From contig NZ_FOUO01000014.1 of the NCBI RefSeq assembly GCF_900114895.1, positions 1-62,111 on the forward strand: DNA of 62,111 bases. The letters are read 5' to 3'. Position numbers and translations under genes: made by a program. Each line of letters starts with the position of its first letter. Position 1 is the stretch's first letter. The notes under the pieces were generated by a model. The model saw only the letters and a list, made by a program, of their open reading frames with translations. It searched no databases and was not told where the DNA came from. Below, piece by piece: positions 58,403 to 62,111 of the stretch. The DNA comes from Ectothiorhodospira mobilis. Lineage in GTDB: Bacteria > Pseudomonadota > Gammaproteobacteria > Ectothiorhodospirales > Ectothiorhodospiraceae.

Positions 58403-59067
58403 AACCTTCTGATCTCCACCAGGTGCCGCGCGGCCGGGAGGCCGGGCACCCGGAGCGGATGGGTGGCCGCCACGCCCCAGCCGGCGGGCAGGGCCGCCGC
58501 GGCGTCGTCCGCATCGCGGCCCTTCATGGCCAGCAGACGGCCGCCGGGGGCGCACAGGGGGCCGGCCAGACGCACGAAGTCGCCGGTGGCGGCGAAGGCG
58601 CGGCTGATGACTGTATCAAAGCCCTGCTGCGGACGGTAGGTTTCCACCCGGGCGTGTACCGGCTCCAGCTGCCCCAGACCCAGCTCCAGGGCCGCCTGGC
58701 GCAGGAAACGCACCTTCTTGCCCACGGCGTCCAGGAGGGTGACGGCCCAGTCCGGACGGGCCAGGGCCAGGGGGATGCCGGGCAGGCCGGCGCCGCTGCC
58801 CACGTCCAGCAACCTCGGCCCCTGGACCTGGGGTAGCACCGCCAGGCTGTCCAGCAGGTGCAGGGTCACCATGTCCAGGGGATCGCGCACGGCAGTGAGG
58901 TTGTAGGCCCGGTTCCAGCGCAGCAGCAGACCCAGGTAGGCCATCAGCGGCGGCGCCAGGGCCGGGTCCAGGCCCAGGGCCTCGAGCCCCTGCAGCAGCC
59001 GCTCCTCGGCGCGGCGGGCATGCGGCAGGGGGAACGGGTGGGATTGGGGGGGTCGGGTGTCAGGCAC
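58399..59067 (-). CDS. rsmG: 16S rRNA (guanine527-N7)-methyltransferase RsmG
   Basis: 222 residues, the usual RsmG (GidB) length. Motif I is [17 protein letters not shown], and [24 protein letters not shown] is the family start block. [19 protein letters not shown] and the final [17 protein letters not shown] follow. It makes m7G527 in 16S rRNA; loss confers low streptomycin resistance in other bacteria. It overlaps mnmG by 8 bases and parA by 4, the classical order mnmG-rsmG-parA-parB. Confidence 0.96.
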   Translation of the reverse strand: MPDTRPPQSHPFPLPHARRAEERLLQGLEALGLDPALAPPLMAYLGLLLRWNRAYNLTAVRDPLDMVTLHLLDSLAVLPQVQGPRLLDVGSGAGLPGIPLALARPDWAVTLLDAVGKKVRFLRQAALELGLGQLEPVHARVETYRPQQGFDTVISRAFAATGDFVRLAGPLCAPGGRLLAMKGRDADDAAAALPAGWGVAATHPLRVPGLPAARHLVEIRRL

Positions 59068-60952
59068 TGCGCTTGAAGTCCGCGTCGCGTTTCTTCAGGT
59101 GCACCAGCAGCAGGGACACCGCCGCCGGGGTGACCCCGGGGATGCGCCCGGCCTGACCCACCGTATGGGGCCGGTGCTGCGCCAGCTTCTGGCGCACCTC
59201 GTGGGAGAGCCCGGAGACGGCGGCGTAGTCCAGATCCGCCGGCAGGGGGGTCTCCTCCAGGCGGCGGCTGCGCTCCACCTCGTCCCGCTGGCGCTGGATG
59301 TAGCCGGCATACTTGGCCTGGATCTCCACCTGCTCGGCCACACCCGCGTCCGCCACCCCCGGCCCGGCACCGGGGATCTCCATGAGATCCGCATACCCCA
59401 CCCCGGGGCGGCGCAGCAGCTCCTGCAGGGTGTACTCCCGCGTCAGGGGACCGCCGAACAGCCTTGAGGCGGTGTCCGCGGCCACCGCCCCGGGCTTGAG
59501 GCAGGTGCTCTCCAGGCGGCGGTTCTCCCGGGCGATGGCCTCCCGCCGCGTCTCGAAAGCAGCCCAGCGGGCATCGTCCACCAGCCCCAGCTCCCGTCCC
59601 GCGGGGGTGAGGCGCAGGTCGGCGTTGTCCTCCCGCAGCAGCAGCCGGTACTCCGCGCGGCTGGTGAACATGCGGTAGGGCTCGCGGGTGCCGCGGGTGA
59701 TGAGATCGTCGATCATCACGCCCATGTAGGCCTCGTCCCGGCGCGGGCACCAGGGGGGCAGGTCACGCACCCGCCGGGCGGCGTTGACCCCCGCCAGCAG
59801 GCCCTGGGCGGCGGCCTCCTCGTAACCCGTGGTGCCGTTGATCTGCCCCGCCAGGAACAGCCCCTGCAGGGCCCGGCACTCCAGGCCCGGGTGCAGGTCC
59901 CGAGGGTCGAGAAAGTCGTATTCGATGGCATAGCCCGGGCGGGTGATATGGGCCCGCTCGAAACCCTCGATGGAGCGCACCAGGGCCACCTGGACCTCGA
60001 AGGCCAGGCTGGTGGAGATGCCGTTGGGGTAGACCTCGTGGGTATCCAGCCCCTCCGGTTCGATGAAGATCTGATGGCGGTCCTTGTCGGCGAAGCGCAC
60101 CACCTTGTCCTCGATGGACGGGCAGTAGCGCGGCCCCACGCTCTCGATGACGCCGCTGTACATGGGGGAGCGGTGCAGGTTCTCGCGGATGATCTCCAGG
60201 GTGCGCGGGCCGGTCCAGGCGATATGGCAGTCCACCTGGCGGGGGTGATCCGCCACCTGCCCCATGAAGGAGAACACCGGCGGCGGGGTGTCCCCCGGTT
60301 GCGGCTGGAGGCGGCTGAAGTCGATGCTGCGGGCGTCGATGCGCGGCGGGGTGCCGGTCTTGAGCCGCTCCACCCGCAGGGGCAGTGCCCGCAGGCGCCG
60401 CGCCAGGGCGTTGGCGGGGGGATCGCCGGCGCGCCCGCCCTCGTACTGGACCTCGCCGATGTGGATGCGGCCGCCGAGGAAGGTGCCCACGGTGAGGATC
60501 ACGGCGGGGGCGCCGAAGCGCAGCCCCCCCTGGGTGACCACGCCGGTGACCCGCTCCCCCTCCACCACCAGATCGTCCACCGCCTGCTGGAACAGCTGCA
60601 GCCCCGGCTGGTTCTCCAGGGCGTGACGCACCACCGCCTTGTACAGCCCCCGGTCCGCCTGGGCGCGGGTGGCCCGCACCGCCGGCCCCTTGCGGCTGTT
60701 GAGGGTGCGGAACTGGATGCCGGCGCGGTCCGCGGCCCGGGCCATGAGGCCCCCCAGGGCGTCGATCTCCCGCACCAGGTGGCCCTTGCCGATGCCGCCG
60801 ATGGCCGGGTTGCAGCTCATCTGGCCCAGGGTGTCGATGTTGTGGGTGATGAGCAGCGTGGCGCAGCCCATGCGGGCGGCCGCCAGGGCCGCTTCGGTGC
60901 CGGCGTGGCCGCCGCCGACGACGATGACGTCATATTCTGCCTGGAAACGCAT
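59060..60952 (-). CDS. mnmG: tRNA uridine-5-carboxymethylaminomethyl(34) synthesis enzyme MnmG
   Basis: 630 residues from the ATG at 60952 ([18 protein letters not shown]). The dinucleotide motif [10 protein letters not shown], the catalytic [22 protein letters not shown], the G-T-P-P-R-I-D block around KTGTPPRID and EALERG-like C-terminal helices match MnmG/GidA. With MnmE it installs cmnm5U34 in tRNAs. The longer frame adds about 74 residues overlapping the kinase gene and is rejected. It is the first gene of mnmG-rsmG-parA-parB. mnmE is not upstream; a PfkB kinase is. Confidence 0.97.
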   Translation of the reverse strand: MRFQAEYDVIVVGGGHAGTEAALAAARMGCATLLITHNIDTLGQMSCNPAIGGIGKGHLVREIDALGGLMARAADRAGIQFRTLNSRKGPAVRATRAQADRGLYKAVVRHALENQPGLQLFQQAVDDLVVEGERVTGVVTQGGLRFGAPAVILTVGTFLGGRIHIGEVQYEGGRAGDPPANALARRLRALPLRVERLKTGTPPRIDARSIDFSRLQPQPGDTPPPVFSFMGQVADHPRQVDCHIAWTGPRTLEIIRENLHRSPMYSGVIESVGPRYCPSIEDKVVRFADKDRHQIFIEPEGLDTHEVYPNGISTSLAFEVQVALVRSIEGFERAHITRPGYAIEYDFLDPRDLHPGLECRALQGLFLAGQINGTTGYEEAAAQGLLAGVNAARRVRDLPPWCPRRDEAYMGVMIDDLITRGTREPYRMFTSRAEYRLLLREDNADLRLTPAGRELGLVDDARWAAFETRREAIARENRRLESTCLKPGAVAADTASRLFGGPLTREYTLQELLRRPGVGYADLMEIPGAGPGVADAGVAEQVEIQAKYAGYIQRQRDEVERSRRLEETPLPADLDYAAVSGLSHEVRQKLAQHRPHTVGQAGRIPGVTPAAVSLLLVHLKKRDADFKRSA

Positions 60953-61043
60953 GATGTCCGGTGGATCAGGGGATGTGGTCACAGTGTAGCCCGTTGCCGG
61001 TGCGGCCGCCGCCGTGTCCCGGGCGCCCGGGGCGGGGGTCGCC

Positions 61044-61937
61044 TCAGCCCTCGGGCTCCGGCTCCAGGAGGGAGGCGTCCAGGCCATCCAGGCCCTGGCG
61101 GCCCACCTTGTGCCCCGCCAGGCGGGTGGCGGCCGCCAGGGCGTCGGGGATGGCACCCCCGCCCACCAGGGCATGGATGAAGCCGGCGTTGAAGGTATCC
61201 CCCGCCGCCAGGGTGTCCACCACCCGGGGCGGGGTCCAGGCCGGGGCGTGGTAGAGGCCGTCGCGGCTGGCCCAGACCCAGGCCCCCGCCTCCCCCCAGG
61301 TGCACACCAGCACCGCCCCGGGGACCCGCTTGTGCACCCCCTTCAGGAAGGGCTCCGGGTCGTCGAAGCCCCGCCCCTGGACAAAGGGCCGGGAGAAGAA
61401 GATCACTTCCGGCTGGCCGAAGAGCATGTCCACCCCCTCCCGGTCCTTCTCCACCTCCAGGGAGATGGGGCACTGCCCGGCGTGCTGGCGCAGGGTCTGG
61501 AGCATGCGGCTGGTGGTGTGCGGATCCCGGGCCTGCAGGTGCACCCACTGGTAGCGGTCCAGGGGGAGCCGGGCCACGTGGCCGGCGTCCAGTTCCGGCA
61601 GGTCCCGGTGGTGGACGATGGTGCGCGAGCCGCTGGCGGCGTTCAGGGTGATGTAGGAGGTGGGGGTGCGCCCGGCCCGGCGGCGGCAGGTGTCCACGCC
61701 GATGCCCCGGTCCGCCAGCAGGCTCTGCAGGCGGTCCCCGTCGGGCTCGTCCGCCAGGGTGGCCGCCAGGTCGCAGCGGTGACCCAGCTGGCGCAGGACG
61801 TGGAGGGTGTTGGCGGTGTTACCCCCCGGGCAGACCCGCTGCTCCAGGGCGCGCATCTCCTCGTCCTCGGCCGGGTAATGGTCGACGATGTTGATGATGT
61901 CCAGCGTGGCGACGCCGATGCCGAGGATGTGGGCCAT
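61044..61937 (-). CDS. PfkB-family carbohydrate kinase (ketohexokinase/ribokinase-like)
   Basis: 297 residues. The ribokinase fold is marked by [13 protein letters not shown] at the start, the substrate motif [15 protein letters not shown] (38-52) and the C-terminal anion hole/catalytic [17 protein letters not shown] with the catalytic Asp in AAGD. The sugar cannot be deduced; the arrangement resembles PfkB-family kinases of the ketohexokinase type. It lies 91 bases upstream of mnmG on the same strand, in the place where mnmE/trmE would often be found. Confidence 0.87.
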   Translation of the reverse strand: MAHILGIGVATLDIINIVDHYPAEDEEMRALEQRVCPGGNTANTLHVLRQLGHRCDLAATLADEPDGDRLQSLLADRGIGVDTCRRRAGRTPTSYITLNAASGSRTIVHHRDLPELDAGHVARLPLDRYQWVHLQARDPHTTSRMLQTLRQHAGQCPISLEVEKDREGVDMLFGQPEVIFFSRPFVQGRGFDDPEPFLKGVHKRVPGAVLVCTWGEAGAWVWASRDGLYHAPAWTPPRVVDTLAAGDTFNAGFIHALVGGGAIPDALAAATRLAGHKVGRQGLDGLDASLLEPEPEG

Positions 61938-61984
61938 GATGCGGGATTGCCTGTGGGGGCGGGAACGCGAACCTCACAGGATAG

Positions 61985-62111
61985 TGAAAGGGGGGATGGG
62001 GGTAAAGGCGGCCCCGCAGGGCAATTGTAGACACGAAATGAGTCGCATTTGATTAATTTAGCCTGAAGCGCTATAGCTGGAGCATTTGAGGTTAGCCCTA
62101 ATGTCCCAGCT
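61985..62111 (+). other. AT-rich right edge with a candidate promoter
   Basis: From about 62025 to the end the base composition shifts to AT-rich, unlike the rest of the window. TTGATT (62049-62054) and TATAGC (62072-62077) are 17 bases apart on the plus strand, a plausible promoter reading out of the window. It could be the left end of an insertion element or the leader of a gene cut off by the window; I cannot tell which. Confidence 0.4.

Overview
The window is a high-GC, densely packed chromosomal segment of a gammaproteobacterium. The run pfkB-mnmG-rsmG-parA-parB-atpIBEFHAGDC-glmU, the rpe-gph-trpE-trpG-trpD-trpC order, gatCAB divergent from mreBCD, and tmcA all fit that class. A purple sulfur or Ectothiorhodospiraceae-like lineage is my guess from composition and gene style, not something the sequence proves.

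Positions 1-8.9 kb look accessory. The left edge holds the tail of an IS66-type transposase running into the C-terminal remnant of a MIF-like tautomerase. Next come an SOS-controlled umuDC pair with a near-perfect LexA box, an HDOD gene behind a 19-bp dyad, a 1279-residue multidomain protein (methyltransferase, PLD/HKD nuclease, SF2 helicase, LexA/UmuD-like S24 domain, DUF3427-like tail) with a HIT hydrolase gene just upstream, and an Rpn-family nuclease with a 16-bp palindrome over its Shine-Dalgarno sequence. A tRNA-Arg(CCG) closes the block. The multidomain protein plus HIT is the best candidate for an undescribed genome-defence or DNA-damage system.

Positions 9-39 kb are mostly housekeeping and metabolic genes: a PQQ-type sugar dehydrogenase, a YjfB-like motility protein, the three AmmeMemoRadiSam genes, YdcF, metY followed by two tandem HDOD regulators, lipA-moeB, gatCAB facing mreBCD (mreC appears to start at ATC), chaN, rnd, slyD, two cold-shock genes, sprT, uup, a P-loop ATPase followed by metA, an MFS transporter and tmcA.

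Positions 39.7-47.3 kb carry tryptophan and pentose-phosphate genes. The usual rpe-gph-trpE-trpG-trpD-trpC unit is interrupted between trpE and trpG by an oppositely oriented zinc-metallopeptidase gene, and trpGDC has a candidate promoter of its own.

Positions 47.4-62.1 kb are the origin-proximal type of cluster on the minus strand: an RsmC-like methyltransferase, glmU, the complete F1Fo ATP synthase operon with a strong sigma70 promoter (TTGACC-17-TATAAT), parB, parA, rsmG, mnmG and a PfkB sugar kinase. No oriC and no convincing parS lies inside the window. The last ~90 bases are AT-rich and may begin another mobile or foreign segment.
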